From positions 1,612,001 to 1,676,000 of the forward strand of contig NZ_FQUQ01000001.1 of NCBI RefSeq assembly GCF_900129215.1: 64,000 nt of DNA, read 5' to 3'. This document shows, one piece after another, positions 40,942-52,000 of the stretch; positions within the stretch are counted from its first letter, which is position 1; each line of letters begins with the position of its first letter. This DNA is from Pedobacter caeni. GTDB taxonomy: Bacteria; Bacteroidota; Bacteroidia; Sphingobacteriales; Sphingobacteriaceae. The translations under genes were made by a program, and so were the position numbers. The notes beneath the pieces were generated by a model. That model was not told where the DNA came from. It ran no database searches and worked only from the letters and a program-made list of their open reading frames with translations.

Positions 40942-42867
40942 TTAAATTGTTATTTCTTTAATTAATAATTCACTGAACTCCTGCTGAGTCATTTCACCTA
41001 AATCTCCCTCACCATGTTTACGTACTGAAACCTTTCCTTCTGCCATCTCCTTCTCACCGATAATCAGCATATAAGGTATTTTCTTAACCTCAGCGTCTCT
41101 GATTTTCCGTCCGATTTTTTCATCCCGAAAGTCAATCAAACCGCGAATATCGGAATTATTTAATTCATCTGAAACTTTTTTTGCATAATCTTCATACTTT
41201 TCAGAGATCGGAAGAATGATAAACTGTTCAGGAGAAAGCCATAATGGGAAATTACCAGCGCAATGTTCGATCAATACTGCGATGAAACGCTCCAGGGAAC
41301 CAAACGGAGCCCTATGGATCATCACCGGACGGTGTTTCTGATTATCGCTTCCAGTATACTCCAGTTCAAAACGTTCCGGTAAATTGTAATCTACCTGAAT
41401 TGTTCCCAACTGCCATTTTCTTCCCAAAGCATCTTTTACCATGAAATCCAGCTTCGGACCATAGAATGCTGCTTCACCATATTCCACTACAGTAGGTAAA
41501 CCTTTTTCTGCGGCAGCCTCAATGATCGCAGATTCTGCCAGATGCCAGTTCTCATCAGAGCCAATGTATTTCGACCTGTTTTCCGCATCTCTTAAAGATA
41601 CCTGTGCAATGTAATCGTTGAAACCTAAAGATTTAAACACATACAATACCAGATCAATTACTTTTTTAAACTCTTCTTTTACCTGGTCCGGGCGACAGAA
41701 TAAATGGGCATCATCCTGAGTAAAGCCACGAACTCTTGTTAAGCCGTGAAGCTCTCCGCTCTGCTCATAACGATATACTGTTCCGAACTCTGCAAAACGC
41801 AAAGGAAGGTCTTTATAAGAACGTGGTTTAACTTTATAAATCTCACAATGGTGAGGGCAGTTCATCGGCTTAAGGAAAAACTCCTCTCCTTCCTGCGGAG
41901 TTTTAATCGGCTGAAAAGCATCTTTACCATATTTTTCATAGTGACCTGAAGTAATGTACAGGTTCTTATGACCAATATGAGGAGTAACTACCTGCTCGTA
42001 TCCCGCTTTACCTTGTGCTTTAGTTAAAAACTGAACCAGACGTTCGCGCAATGCCGCACCTTTAGGCAACCACAACGGCAAGCCCATTCCTACCTTCTCA
42101 GAGAAAGCAAATAATTCCAGTTCCTTACCCAATTTACGGTGATCTCTTTTCTTCGCCTCTTCAATCATGTGAAGGTACTCAGTCAGCTCACTTGCTTTAG
42201 GAAAAGTAACCCCATAAATACGGGTCAATTGTTTTTTTGTTTCATCACCACGCCAGTAAGCACCAGCCACATTCATCAATTTTACCGCTTTTACAAAACC
42301 GGTATTTGGAATGTGTGGCCCACGACAAAGGTCAGTAAACTGTCCCTGGTTATAGAAAGTGATTTTTCCATCTTCCAGACCTTCTAAAAGGTCCAGCTTG
42401 TACTCATCTCCCTTTTCAGTAAAATACTTAATCGCATCTGCTTTAGAAACGCTTTCCCTCACAAAAACTTCTTTCTGTTTGGCCAGCTCTAAAATCTTGG
42501 CTTCAATTGCCTTGAAATCATCTGAAGAAAACTCCCTGTCGCCGAAATCTACGTCATAATAGAAACCGGTTTCAATGGCAGGACCTATCCCGAATTTTGT
42601 ACCCGGGTAAAGGGCTTCCAATGCTTCGGCCATAATGTGGGCAGAAGAATGCCAGAAGGTAGATTTACCGGCAGCATCATTCCAGGTCAGCAACTTTACA
42701 GATGCATCTCCTTCAATTGCTCTTGAAGAATCCCAGATCTCACCGTTAACTTCGGCTGCTAAAACGTTGCGCGCTAATCCCTCTGAAATAGAGAGCGCGA
42801 TCTGATGGGCAGTTGTGCCCTTTTCGTACTGACGACTGGAGCCGTCAGGTAATGTAATGTTAATCAT
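40942..42867 (-). CDS. thrS: Threonyl-tRNA synthetase
   Basis: 641 aa, full length. TGS domain (1-60), editing domain with [20 protein letters not shown], and class II catalytic core: [11 protein letters not shown] (motif region with zinc Cys), [29 protein letters not shown]; anticodon-binding domain at the end. Charges tRNA-Thr and edits Ser-tRNA. Leads the operon with infC, rpmI and rplT, the classic bacterial arrangement. A candidate promoter is at 42982, giving a leader of ~105 nt in which I see no T-box. Confidence 0.98.
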   Translation of the reverse strand: MINITLPDGSSRQYEKGTTAHQIALSISEGLARNVLAAEVNGEIWDSSRAIEGDASVKLLTWNDAAGKSTFWHSSAHIMAEALEALYPGTKFGIGPAIETGFYYDVDFGDREFSSDDFKAIEAKILELAKQKEVFVRESVSKADAIKYFTEKGDEYKLDLLEGLEDGKITFYNQGQFTDLCRGPHIPNTGFVKAVKLMNVAGAYWRGDETKKQLTRIYGVTFPKASELTEYLHMIEEAKKRDHRKLGKELELFAFSEKVGMGLPLWLPKGAALRERLVQFLTKAQGKAGYEQVVTPHIGHKNLYITSGHYEKYGKDAFQPIKTPQEGEEFFLKPMNCPHHCEIYKVKPRSYKDLPLRFAEFGTVYRYEQSGELHGLTRVRGFTQDDAHLFCRPDQVKEEFKKVIDLVLYVFKSLGFNDYIAQVSLRDAENRSKYIGSDENWHLAESAIIEAAAEKGLPTVVEYGEAAFYGPKLDFMVKDALGRKWQLGTIQVDYNLPERFELEYTGSDNQKHRPVMIHRAPFGSLERFIAVLIEHCAGNFPLWLSPEQFIILPISEKYEDYAKKVSDELNNSDIRGLIDFRDEKIGRKIRDAEVKKIPYMLIIGEKEMAEGKVSVRKHGEGDLGEMTQQEFSELLIKEITI

Positions 42868-42981
42868 CTACAACTATGATTTTAGTGAATTAATTGATTT
42901 ATAAACATTTACAATAATTTCTATTTTACGTGTAATAAAACATTATTGCAAACAACTTGAGATATTCTCATCGTCTAAGAG

Positions 42982-42989
42982 CAAATATA
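42982..42989 (-). promoter_or_regulatory. Candidate -7 box for the thrS operon
   Basis: TATATTTG on the minus strand matches TAnnTTTG exactly, ~115 bp before the thrS ATG. Confidence 0.4.
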
Positions 42990-43185
42990 AGGTTTATAAT
43001 TTGATTTTTCTTATCCTGACCTACTTCCTACACCCGATACAACAACTTTAGAGAGGCGGACAACCGATATCCACACAGAATTAGCACGGGAACATAAGAC
43101 GACGAAATAAAACACATCTGCGATGATTCGTTTTTACAATAATTATCATAAAACCATCCTTATATTTATTTTCACTAAAAACATC

Positions 43186-43193
43186 TACATTTG
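43186..43193 (+). promoter_or_regulatory. Candidate -7 box for the 43340 lipoprotein gene
   Basis: TACATTTG matches TAnnTTTG, giving a leader of about 140 nt. Confidence 0.4.
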
Positions 43194-43339
43194 CATAAAA
43201 TTTTAGTTGCCACATCGAAATATGCAAACGCTATAAAAGATACCACAACTGATATCCAGACCATTCAACAATAAAGCAACCCGCATTCTCATACAGCAGA
43301 CTGCTAAGGCCATATTTAAAACTATATATCCAAGTAACA

Positions 43340-44179
43340 ATGAAAAAACAGCTATTAACACTTGCCGCAATTCCCCTTCTTTTTATTGCCTGCAGTAAAT
43401 CCTCCACGGCCCCTGAAACTACTCCTGAGGTAATTCCTGAAAAAAAACTGGTTAAAGTTGAAGCAAAAATGACCCCCATTAAAGCCGGAGTCCCTGTTTC
43501 TGCTGACACCTTTACCTGGTCAAGAAAGGAATTTGATCAGGATGGTAATATCACATTGTCAATGATTCGTGTGGGAATGAATGGGCCTCTAAGCTATGAA
43601 GAAGAAATCACCTACAAGTACGAAAACAAGAAAGTAACAGAGGTAAAAGAAGGCAATTACAGAAATGCATATGCTTACATTGGTAATACTACTGTAGAGA
43701 TAAAAAAATATAAGCTCTCCGATTTATATGAGACAGAGACACGGGAGATTGGTGCAAATGGAAAAGTTTCCAAAATATATTATTATCAGGCCCAGGGTGA
43801 AGAGCGCAAATTATTCCAAACCACCATATTCAGCTACGACGCCAACCAAAGAAACACCACTAAAGAATTTCTGACTCCACCTGATTTAAATGGTGATCAG
43901 ACCATTTACACCTATGATGCGAAAGGCAACGTACTTACCGAATCATCTTTTAACAGAAAGACAAATACAATTATCCGGGAACTGAAATTTGGTTACAACT
44001 ATAATGAGAAGGGTCAGCTACAGGAATACATTGATGGATCTGGTTCTGATTACAAAAAATTCAAAAACACATACGGAGCAGACGGGATGCTTACCATTCA
44101 GGAGCTATCTAAATCCAGTAATTTCGACGGCCCATTTGAACAAGTTGGCCAGATCAATTACACCTATACTTACAAATAA
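43340..44179 (+). CDS. Lipoprotein with YD-repeat-like segments
   Basis: 279 aa. Lipoprotein signal (LLTLAAIPLLFIACSKSS). The rest is beta-rich and carries repeats such as TYKYENKKVTEVKEGNY, FSYDANQRNTTKEF, YTYDAKGNVLTESSFN and FGYNYNEKGQLQEYIDG. They resemble single units of YD/Rhs repeats, as in many short Bacteroidota lipoproteins. There is no toxin tip or Rhs shell, so it is not an Rhs effector. Function unknown, probably outer-membrane-anchored. Monocistronic, with a terminator after it. Confidence 0.75.
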   Translation: MKKQLLTLAAIPLLFIACSKSSTAPETTPEVIPEKKLVKVEAKMTPIKAGVPVSADTFTWSRKEFDQDGNITLSMIRVGMNGPLSYEEEITYKYENKKVTEVKEGNYRNAYAYIGNTTVEIKKYKLSDLYETETREIGANGKVSKIYYYQAQGEERKLFQTTIFSYDANQRNTTKEFLTPPDLNGDQTIYTYDAKGNVLTESSFNRKTNTIIRELKFGYNYNEKGQLQEYIDGSGSDYKKFKNTYGADGMLTIQELSKSSNFDGPFEQVGQINYTYTYK

Positions 44180-44187
44180 AGAGGAGA

Positions 44188-44225
44188 ATGGTTCCCCGGA
44201 TGATCAGCATGAACCGGGGAACCGT
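44188..44225. terminator. Terminator hairpin
   Basis: GGTTCCCCGG (44190-44199) pairs perfectly with CCGGGGAACC (44214-44223) between convergent genes; flanking AA and TT add pairs. Confidence 0.85.
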
Positions 44226-44243
44226 TATTTAAATAGTGGATGA

Positions 44244-44972
44244 TTAATATTCCAACCATCCGTTCGCTAAAACATCGGCCAAATGCATTGTTTTTAAAGG
44301 AATGTTGTTCTTATCGATATATCCCTGCAAATGCATCAGACAGGAAAGGTCTGTAGAAATCACGTATTCTGCTCCCTGTTCCAGGGCATTGTTCACTTTC
44401 TGCTCTGCCATAGCAGAAGAAATCGCATCAAATTTTACAGAAAAGGTTCCGCCGAAACCGCAGCACATATCGGTATCTTTCATTTCCACCATTTCCAGAC
44501 CATGAACCTTGGACAACAACAACCTTGGCTCCTCTTTGATCTTGCATTCGCGCAATCCGCTGCAGGAATCATGATACACTGCTTTTCCATCCAGTTCTGC
44601 ACCGAAATAATCCCTTTTCAGCACATTCACCAGGAAATCTGAAAGTTCAAATATATTAGACTGTATATTTCTGCATTTATTATGGACGATCGTATTGGTA
44701 AACAGGTCGCTGAATCCATTCTTCACCATCCCTACGCAGGAGGCTGAGGGGGCTACGATATAGTCAGTTTCTGAAAAATCACTCAGAAATTTAGTTCCTG
44801 TTTCTTTCGCCTGCTCCCAATAACCTGCATTGTATGCCGGTTGCCCGCAGCAAGTCTGGGCAGAATTATAAAACACCTCACAACCCGCTTTCTCTAATAG
44901 CTTTATCGTATTAAATGCTGTCTCAGGATATAACTGATCAACAAAGCAAGGAACAAATAATTCTATCTTCAT
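44244..44972 (-). CDS. LutA-like (Fe-S)-binding oxidoreductase subunit
   Basis: 242 aa. Two CCG-type cysteine-rich domains: AQTCCGQPAYNAGY (~38-52) with a partner Cys in APSASCVGM, and DSCSGLRECK with DMCCGFGGTFSVKF (~165-180). This is the LutA/GlcF pattern for iron-sulfur ligands in lactate or glycolate oxidation complexes. LutB and LutC partners are not adjacent, so lactate use is plausible but not demonstrated. It lies 35 bp upstream of the start-distal MFS gene's stop on the same strand order (next gene starts at 46312). Confidence 0.85.
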   Translation of the reverse strand: MKIELFVPCFVDQLYPETAFNTIKLLEKAGCEVFYNSAQTCCGQPAYNAGYWEQAKETGTKFLSDFSETDYIVAPSASCVGMVKNGFSDLFTNTIVHNKCRNIQSNIFELSDFLVNVLKRDYFGAELDGKAVYHDSCSGLRECKIKEEPRLLLSKVHGLEMVEMKDTDMCCGFGGTFSVKFDAISSAMAEQKVNNALEQGAEYVISTDLSCLMHLQGYIDKNNIPLKTMHLADVLANGWLEY

Positions 44973-45007
44973 GTGTATCTATTGTTCTTATTAAAAATGT
45001 ATGATGG

Positions 45008-46312
45008 TTAACCTTTAACCATTTTTGGTGCCACTTTCCTAAGCAGTAGCAAAAATATCAATCCTAAAATAAAAAACGAGGCCAATGCAAAAATGGAATT
45101 CCGGATACTTCCTGTCAGCTCCTCAATATAGGCAAAAGTAAAAAGTCCGATCACCACTGCCAGTTTCTCCGTTACATCGTAAAAACTAAAAAAGGAGGTG
45201 GTATCGGGTGAGTTTTCCGGAATAAATTTAGAATAAGTAGACCTGGATAAGGACTGAACCCCACCCATAATCAGGCCGACGACAGCTGCCAATGCATAAA
45301 ACTGATATTCGTTGGTGATGAAATAGGCCCCAATACAAGTCAGCACCCAGATGATGACCACCAGGATCAGCACCGTCACATTCCCGATTCTTTTAGCCAG
45401 TTTAGACATCCAGACAGCCCCAATAATGGCCACCAGCTGAATGATCAGGATCACCGCTATTAGTTTTGAAGTTCCCAGGTGTAATGTTTTCTCCCCAAAT
45501 CCAGCTGCTGCCAGCATGATCGTCTGCACCCCCATAGAATAAAAGAAAAAGGCAAGCAGAAAGCGTTTCATCACTTTCATGCTTTTCAATTGCCGCCATA
45601 CTTTTATCAATTCCTGGAAGCCACTGTGCACCAGATTTTTATTGATTGACTGATAATTAGGACTACCTGCCGGTAATTTATTAAAAGGAATCTGTGCAAA
45701 AGCAATCCACCAGATGCCCACCAGCAGGAAAGACAACCTTGCAGGTAAGGAAGCATCGGTAATACCGAAAAGCTCAGGCTTCAATACAAACACAAAACAG
45801 ATGATCTGCAGCAATACACTCCCTACATAACCATAGGCATAACCTTGTGCGCTCACCCGGTCCTGCTGGTCTTTTGTCGCAATTTCAGGGAGGTAAGAAT
45901 TGTTAAACAATACCCCTCCGATATACCCCATTGCTGCAATAATGAAACAGATGATTCCCAGCTCCAGTGTTTCCAGCTTAAAGAAAAACAAGCCCATACA
46001 GGCAATCCCACCAATGTAAGTAAAGATCTTCATGAAAATCTTCTTATTCCCACGGTAATCTGCCGTTGCCGATAAAATGGGCAGCAGGATCACCATGATC
46101 AGGTAAGCCAGGGAAAGCGCATAATTGGACAGCGCCGTATTGGTAAACGTACGCCCAAAGAAAGTCACTTTATCTCCATGTTCCGAAGTGGTGGTGATGA
46201 TCGTATAATAAGCAGGAAAAATAGTAGAGGTGATGACTAAGTTATAAGCAGAATTTGCCCAGTCGAAGAAAGCCCATGACCGGATAACTGTCTTATCGTT
46301 TTTCTGTTCCAT
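45008..46312 (-). CDS. MFS transporter, UMF1 family
   Basis: 434 aa, about 12 TM helices. The N-terminal signature SWAFFDWANSAYNLVITS marks the UMF1 (Atg22-like) branch of the major facilitator superfamily. Conserved MFS loop features include SATADYRGNKKIFM and GGVQSLSRSTYSKFIPE. In yeast the relative Atg22 exports amino acids; bacterial substrates are unknown. Same strand as the LutA-like gene, 35 bp apart, so possibly one transcript. Confidence 0.9.
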   Translation of the reverse strand: MEQKNDKTVIRSWAFFDWANSAYNLVITSTIFPAYYTIITTTSEHGDKVTFFGRTFTNTALSNYALSLAYLIMVILLPILSATADYRGNKKIFMKIFTYIGGIACMGLFFFKLETLELGIICFIIAAMGYIGGVLFNNSYLPEIATKDQQDRVSAQGYAYGYVGSVLLQIICFVFVLKPELFGITDASLPARLSFLLVGIWWIAFAQIPFNKLPAGSPNYQSINKNLVHSGFQELIKVWRQLKSMKVMKRFLLAFFFYSMGVQTIMLAAAGFGEKTLHLGTSKLIAVILIIQLVAIIGAVWMSKLAKRIGNVTVLILVVIIWVLTCIGAYFITNEYQFYALAAVVGLIMGGVQSLSRSTYSKFIPENSPDTTSFFSFYDVTEKLAVVIGLFTFAYIEELTGSIRNSIFALASFFILGLIFLLLLRKVAPKMVKG

Positions 46313-46356
46313 GTATTAAATAAGGCAACTAAAGTAGCTAAAAAACAGCAATACGG

Positions 46357-47067
46357 CTAATTTACTTTCTCCAGCTTAGCAGCACCAGATTTTTTCTCGT
46401 CTACGTTCTTTGGGTTTCCTTTATAATAAATTTCACTCGATCCTGAGGTCTTCACTTTTAAATCATTCAGTACGTTGATATTGGCTTTCCCTTTTCCATC
46501 CACTGTGATGTCATAAATTCCGGCAACAAAATCAAAAGCATCTACTGAAGAGGTTCCGCTTGTTTTTAACACATGCGTTCCTGTCTGGCCAGTCAGGCTC
46601 AGTTTACCTATCCCATCAATTTTCGTGGTCACCTTACTCGCGCTGATGTTCAATTTCACATCGGAACTTCCGCTAAGGTCCATTTTCAGGTCTTTCACAT
46701 ACACAGGTCCTTCTCCGATTACCCTCACCATCCCGCTGGTATTCAACTCTGTCAGCTCCCCGATCCCTGCAAATACCACTACTGAATCCGTTCCGCAGTA
46801 GCTGCCATCTTCCAGTTTAAGCTCCAGTTCACTTCCGCTCACCCGCGACCTGATATGGCTCATCAAATTGGAATCCGCCTGAATCTTCACGTTATAAGTG
46901 CTATCCTGCGTCATCACCAACTTAATTGTTCCGCTCACTTTGATTTTATTATAACTTTTCAGTTCCACGACCTTACTGATCTGAAGTCCTGAATCTTCTA
47001 TACATTTATCGGTACATCCTGCTAAAAATACGGGGATAGCTAGTGCAATAAGGCTTAATTTCTTCAT
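46357..47067 (-). CDS. Head GIN domain lipoprotein (DUF2807)
   Basis: 236 aa from ATG 47067, chosen because it begins a clean lipoprotein signal (LSLIALAIPVFLAGC); an upstream in-frame start adds 15 residues and overlaps recQ. The mature part is GIN/DUF2807 beta-structure: LKSYNKIKVSGTIKLVMTQD, LNTSGMVRVIGEG, MDLSGSSDVKLN, VKTSGSSEIYYKG. Function unknown; probably membrane-anchored. Lies 22 bp after the recQ stop. Confidence 0.82.
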   Translation of the reverse strand: MKKLSLIALAIPVFLAGCTDKCIEDSGLQISKVVELKSYNKIKVSGTIKLVMTQDSTYNVKIQADSNLMSHIRSRVSGSELELKLEDGSYCGTDSVVVFAGIGELTELNTSGMVRVIGEGPVYVKDLKMDLSGSSDVKLNISASKVTTKIDGIGKLSLTGQTGTHVLKTSGTSSVDAFDFVAGIYDITVDGKGKANINVLNDLKVKTSGSSEIYYKGNPKNVDEKKSGAAKLEKVN

Positions 47068-47089
47068 GGGTATATAGGTTTGTTGCAAT

Positions 47090-48982
47090 TTAAAGATAAT
47101 AGTTTTTACCATCAGTTTTTATTTTTCCCGCATCCAGCAATTCGCGGATCCGTTCTAACTTTTCATTTTCGCTGCCGCTTTTAATCTCCGTCAGCAGCTC
47201 TTCTATCGTTTGGGTTTGCGTTTGCAACAGTTTGATCAGTTCAAAATCGATCCTGTCCGATAGCTGATCCAGCTCATCCTCCTTCTTTTCAGCCAGGCAA
47301 ACATCACAAACACCACATTTATCGGCATTGGGCTCATCGAAATACCTCAACAGCTGCACATTCCTGCATTCTGCATTTCCGGTATAAGCCAATACTGCAT
47401 TGATCTGGTCCAGCTGAATCTTTTTCCTCAGCTTGATGTATTTCACATCGATATCCATATGGACAAAATCAACCCTCGGACGGATGTATTGCAGCTGAGG
47501 CTGATCAGACTGAGGCAAATAAGACAACAGTCCCTGCTCTTCCAGGTTGCTGATCATCTTCTTTGCAGTGCTAAAAGACAAGCCTACTTTCTTGGCGATT
47601 TCATTTTCTTCAATTTTCACATATTGATCAAACGCGCCTCCATAAGACCTTAAAATGGCTTTGATCAAAGGATCATAACCTGCATTTTCAATCTGAAAGC
47701 GGTATACATCTTCATGCGAAGCGGTAAACAAAACCCGCGAGGGTAAAAATATGTTTTCCGACAAAGTCAGGTAACCATCATGTTCCAGGAATTTCAGGGC
47801 TGCCATGGTCTTAATCACCCCCACATTGAACCGCTTGCAAAAATCGGCAAGATCAAAGTTAAAGGTCAGCCCCTCTCCTGCACCAAAAGCCAGCTGGAAA
47901 TAATTACCTAAATAATGGTATGTTTTTTTTATGTCATCTACTGAGGGAAAATGATCCGAATATTTGGCTTTTAAGGCCATCTGATCAGATTTATTGGCCA
48001 GTAAAACCGCATACGCTTTTTGCTCGTCCCTTCCGGCGCGTCCTGCTTCCTGATAGTAAGCCTCCAGGCTTTCCGGTAAATCCAGGTGCACCACAAAACG
48101 GACATCCGCTTTATCAATTCCCATTCCGAAGGCATTTGTGGCCACCATCACCCTGATCTTATTCTTTTTCCAGTCTTCCTGCTTCCGGAAACGTTCTGCT
48201 CTTTCTATTCCGGCATGATAAAAATCAGCGGCAATCTGGTTCCTGACCAGGAAAGAAGCAACTTCTGAGGTTTCCCTCCTGTTGCGCACATAAACCAATC
48301 CGCTCCCCTTCACATTCCTGACGATATCGATCAGTTTTTTATATTTATCTTCTTTATCCAGCACCACATAACTCAGGTTTTTCCGTTCAAAACTCTGAAC
48401 AAAGACCTTAGGTGCGGTAAATTTTAGTTTTTCAATAATGTCTGCCCTTACAAACTGAGTTGCAGTAGCCGTTAGCGCCAATACCGGCACCTTGGGATGA
48501 ATCTCCCTGATTTCAGCGATCTGCTGATATGGAGGCCTGAAATCATAACCCCATTGAGAGATACAATGTGCTTCATCTACTGCAATCAGGTTCACATTCA
48601 TATAAGAAATCCTAACCCGCACAATTTCTGATAATAAACGTTCCGGAGAAAGGTACAGGAACTTGATTTTCCCGTAAATGCAGTTGTCGAGCAGGATGTC
48701 AATTTCTCTTTTCCCCATTCCTGCATAGATCGCGACGGCCTCAATTCCTTTCGCTTTCAGGTTTTCTACCTGATCTTTCATCAGGGCAATCAAGGGGGAA
48801 ATGACAATGCATATTCCTTCCTTCACCAATGCAGGTATCTGAAAGCAAAGGGATTTACCTCCTCCTGTTGGCAATAATGCCAGGGTATCATGGCCATTTA
48901 AAACGGAACTGATGATGTCTGACTGTAGTGGTCTGAATGAATCAAATCCCCAGTATCTTTTTAATATCTCTGCTTCACTCAT
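47090..48982 (-). CDS. recQ: ATP-dependent DNA helicase RecQ
   Basis: 630 aa from ATG 48982. Helicase motifs: LLPTGGGKSLCFQIP (motif I), VDEAHCISQWGYDFRP (II), LALTATAT (III), GMGIDKADVRFVVH (V), QEAGRAGRD (VI). The RQC zinc cysteines are in CRNVQLLRYF and CGVCDVC, followed by a winged helix. It unwinds DNA in repair and recombination. No clear HRDC domain. Two earlier in-frame starts (48997 ATG, 49000 TTG) exist, but the likely -7 box at 48998 overlaps them, so the MSEAEIL start is preferred. Confidence 0.93.
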   Translation of the reverse strand: MSEAEILKRYWGFDSFRPLQSDIISSVLNGHDTLALLPTGGGKSLCFQIPALVKEGICIVISPLIALMKDQVENLKAKGIEAVAIYAGMGKREIDILLDNCIYGKIKFLYLSPERLLSEIVRVRISYMNVNLIAVDEAHCISQWGYDFRPPYQQIAEIREIHPKVPVLALTATATQFVRADIIEKLKFTAPKVFVQSFERKNLSYVVLDKEDKYKKLIDIVRNVKGSGLVYVRNRRETSEVASFLVRNQIAADFYHAGIERAERFRKQEDWKKNKIRVMVATNAFGMGIDKADVRFVVHLDLPESLEAYYQEAGRAGRDEQKAYAVLLANKSDQMALKAKYSDHFPSVDDIKKTYHYLGNYFQLAFGAGEGLTFNFDLADFCKRFNVGVIKTMAALKFLEHDGYLTLSENIFLPSRVLFTASHEDVYRFQIENAGYDPLIKAILRSYGGAFDQYVKIEENEIAKKVGLSFSTAKKMISNLEEQGLLSYLPQSDQPQLQYIRPRVDFVHMDIDVKYIKLRKKIQLDQINAVLAYTGNAECRNVQLLRYFDEPNADKCGVCDVCLAEKKEDELDQLSDRIDFELIKLLQTQTQTIEELLTEIKSGSENEKLERIRELLDAGKIKTDGKNYYL

Positions 48983-48997
48983 AAAAAGGTTACTCAT

Positions 48998-49005
48998 CAA
49001 AACTA
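48998..49005 (-). promoter_or_regulatory. Candidate -7 box for recQ
   Basis: TAGTTTTG on the minus strand fits TAnnTTTG. It overlaps the two most upstream in-frame start codons and so supports translation from 48982. Confidence 0.4.
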
Positions 49006-49057
49006 TAAAAATGAACTGATATTATTAAATTGCGGGCTAATTTATACCATACGCCAA

Positions 49058-52000
49058 ATGAAGAAAACCATACTTTCCCTCTGTTTCCTGTCCATTTTTC
49101 AGTCGTCATTTTCCCAGGAAAAGAAATGGGACATCGAAAAATTCCAGGGACCGACAAAAACCTTTAGCATCGACACTGATGAAGGTACCTGGATGAACCT
49201 CGACGTGAGTGCAGATGGTAAAGATATCGTTTTTGATTTGCTGGGTGATATTTACAGCATGCCCATTACCGGTGGCTCAGCAACGCTGCTGAGCGGAGGT
49301 GTAGCATGGGATATACAGCCCCGTTTTAGCCCAAATGGCAAATACATTTCTTATACCAGTGATAAAAATGGTGCAGACAACATCTGGATCATGAACCGCG
49401 ACGGTTCCAATAAAAGGGCAGTCACCAAAGAAACTTTCAGGTTATTGAATAATGCCACATGGACACCAAACAGTGAATACCTCGTGGCCAGAAAACATTT
49501 CACCGGATCACGTTCCATGGGCGCAGGAGAAATGTGGATGTACAGTATTTATGGTGGTGAAGGGGTACAGCTGACCAAAAGAAAAAATGACCAGCAGGAT
49601 GCCGGAGAGCCTAATATCAGTCCAAATGGAAGGTATCTTTACTTCAGTGAAGACATGACACCGGGTCCTGATTTCGAATACAGTAAAGACCCGAATGGTT
49701 TAATCTATGCCATTCGTCAGCTGGATATGACCACCGGAAAGTTCAGCAACCTGATCGCACAACCGGGTGGTGCTGCAAGGCCGCAAGTCTCGCCAGATGG
49801 CAAAATGATGGCCTACGTGAAACGAGTGCGCTTGAAATCAGTGATGTACATTCAAAATTTGCGTACAGGCGAAGAATGGCCGGTATATGAAGACCTTTCC
49901 CATGACCAGCAGGAAACCTGGGCGCTCTTTGGCGTTTATCCCAACTATGCCTGGACACCAGATGCAAAAAGCCTTGTCTTTTACGCAAAAGGGAAAATTA
50001 AAAGAATTGACCTGGCTACACTCGTATCTGCAGATATTCCCTTCCGTGTAAACAGCAAACAAACCGTTCAGGAGGCCCTGCATTTCCCGCATGGGGTTTT
50101 CAGCAATGAGTTCAATGTAAAAATGATCCGTCAGCTGACCACCTCTGCAGATGGTAAAATGGTTGTTTTTAACGCGGCCGGATTTCTTTACAAAAAAGAA
50201 CTCCCTAACGGAACACCAGAAAGGGTAACCAATGGTATCGACTTTGAATTCGAGCCAAAAATCAGCAACGACGGTAAATATGTAATTTACAGCACCTGGA
50301 ATGATGAACTGAAAGGTGCGATTAAAAGAACAGACCTGAAATCAGGAAAAACCGTTACCCTGACTGATGAAAAAGGTTTTTACTACTCCCCTTCTTATTC
50401 CAATAAAGGAGATAAAATCATTTTCAGAAAAGGCATCGGAAACGATGTACTGGGTTATGCTTATGGCAGAGGAACCGGAATCTTTATCATGTCGGCCAAT
50501 GGCGGACCGAAAACACTGGTTTCTGACAACGGCATTAAACCTCAGTTCAATAGCGATGATACCCGCATTTATTTCCAGGGAAATGAAGGAGGAAAAAAAG
50601 CGTTTAAAAGCGTTGACCTCAATGGTGGCAACGAAAGGACACACTATACCTCCACTTATGTAACTCAGTTCACACCTAGCCCCGACGGCAAATGGATGGC
50701 CTTTACAGAATTGTTTAACGTATACATCACACCAATGGTGACTGTTGGAACCCCTCTGGAGCTTTCATCCACCAATAAATCCATTCCATTGACCAGGGTA
50801 ACTGCAGATGGAGGAACTTATATCCACTGGAGCAATGACAGTCAGAAGCTCTTCTGGACCTTAGGAGAACAATATTTTAGCAGAGAGATCAATACCGCTT
50901 TTAACTTCTCAGATTCCGGAAACAGTACACCTGTCCATAAACCAGACACCACTGGCATTGCGATCGGACTAAAACTTAAAAGCGATGCACCTACCGGATT
51001 ACTTGCTCTAAAAGGAGCCAGAATCGTAACCATGAAAGGTGATGAAGTGATTGAAGAAGGAACCATCCTGATAGAAAACAATAAAATCATCTCCATCGGA
51101 AAAGCAGCAGAGCTCTCCATCCCTGATCAGGCAAGGGTAATTGATGTAACGGGCAAAACCATTATGCCAGGCATAGTGGATGTACACGCGCATTTAAGAA
51201 CAAGTCCGGACGGGATCTCCCCTCAGCAGGACTGGTCTTATATGGCTAACCTTGCTTTTGGGGTAACGACTTCGCACGATCCATCATCCAACACAGAAAT
51301 GGTGTTCAGTCAGTCGGAGATGCTCAAGGCCGGAAGAATGGTAGGTCCACGTTTGTACTCTACAGGGTCTATTTTATACGGAGCAGATGGAGATTTCAAA
51401 GTAGTGATCAACAGCCTTGATGATGCCCTATCCCACCTGAAAAGATTAAAAGCAGTAGGTGCATTCTCCGTAAAATCATACAATCAGCCGAGAAGAGATC
51501 AGCGTCAGCAGGTGCTTGAAGCGGCCAGACAATTAAAAATGGAAGTCGTACCGGAAGGTGGATCTACTTTTTTCAGTAATATGAATATGGTTGCTGATGG
51601 ACATACGGGAATCGAACACAGCATTCCTGTAGCACCGGTATATAAAGATGTAACCTCATTCTGGAACAACACCAATGTAGCTTATACGCCTACTTTGATT
51701 GTAAGTTATGGCAGTCAGTGGGGCGAAAACTACTGGTATGACAGGACCAATGTATGGGAAAATGAAAGACTAATGGCCTTTACCCCACGTCCGATTATTG
51801 ACTCACGCGCCAGAAGAAGGACGACTTCAGAATATGGAGATTACGGCCATATAGAAGTTGCAAAAGCGGTTAAACAGATTGCAGAAGGTGGTACAAAAGT
51901 AAACCTTGGTGCTCATGGACAAATTCAGGGATTGGGTGCACACTGGGAATTATGGATGTTGGTACAAGGAGGAATGACTCCTTTACAAGCCATCCGCAGC

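Larger units (their letters stand above)
42868..43339. other. Intergenic gap with two divergent promoters
   Basis: 472 bp, AT-rich, no believable gene or RNA motif. It holds candidate promoter boxes for thrS (42982-42989, minus) and the lipoprotein gene at 43340 (43186-43193, plus). Confidence 0.5.

Noticed and set aside
43231..43509. Minus-strand ORF of 92 aa
   Set aside because: Mostly antisense to the lipoprotein gene at 43340, whose signal peptide and repeats are clear.
43340..44179. Rhs/YD-repeat polymorphic toxin
   Set aside because: Only a few weak YD-like units, a lipoprotein signal, 279 aa, and no toxin tip or immunity gene.
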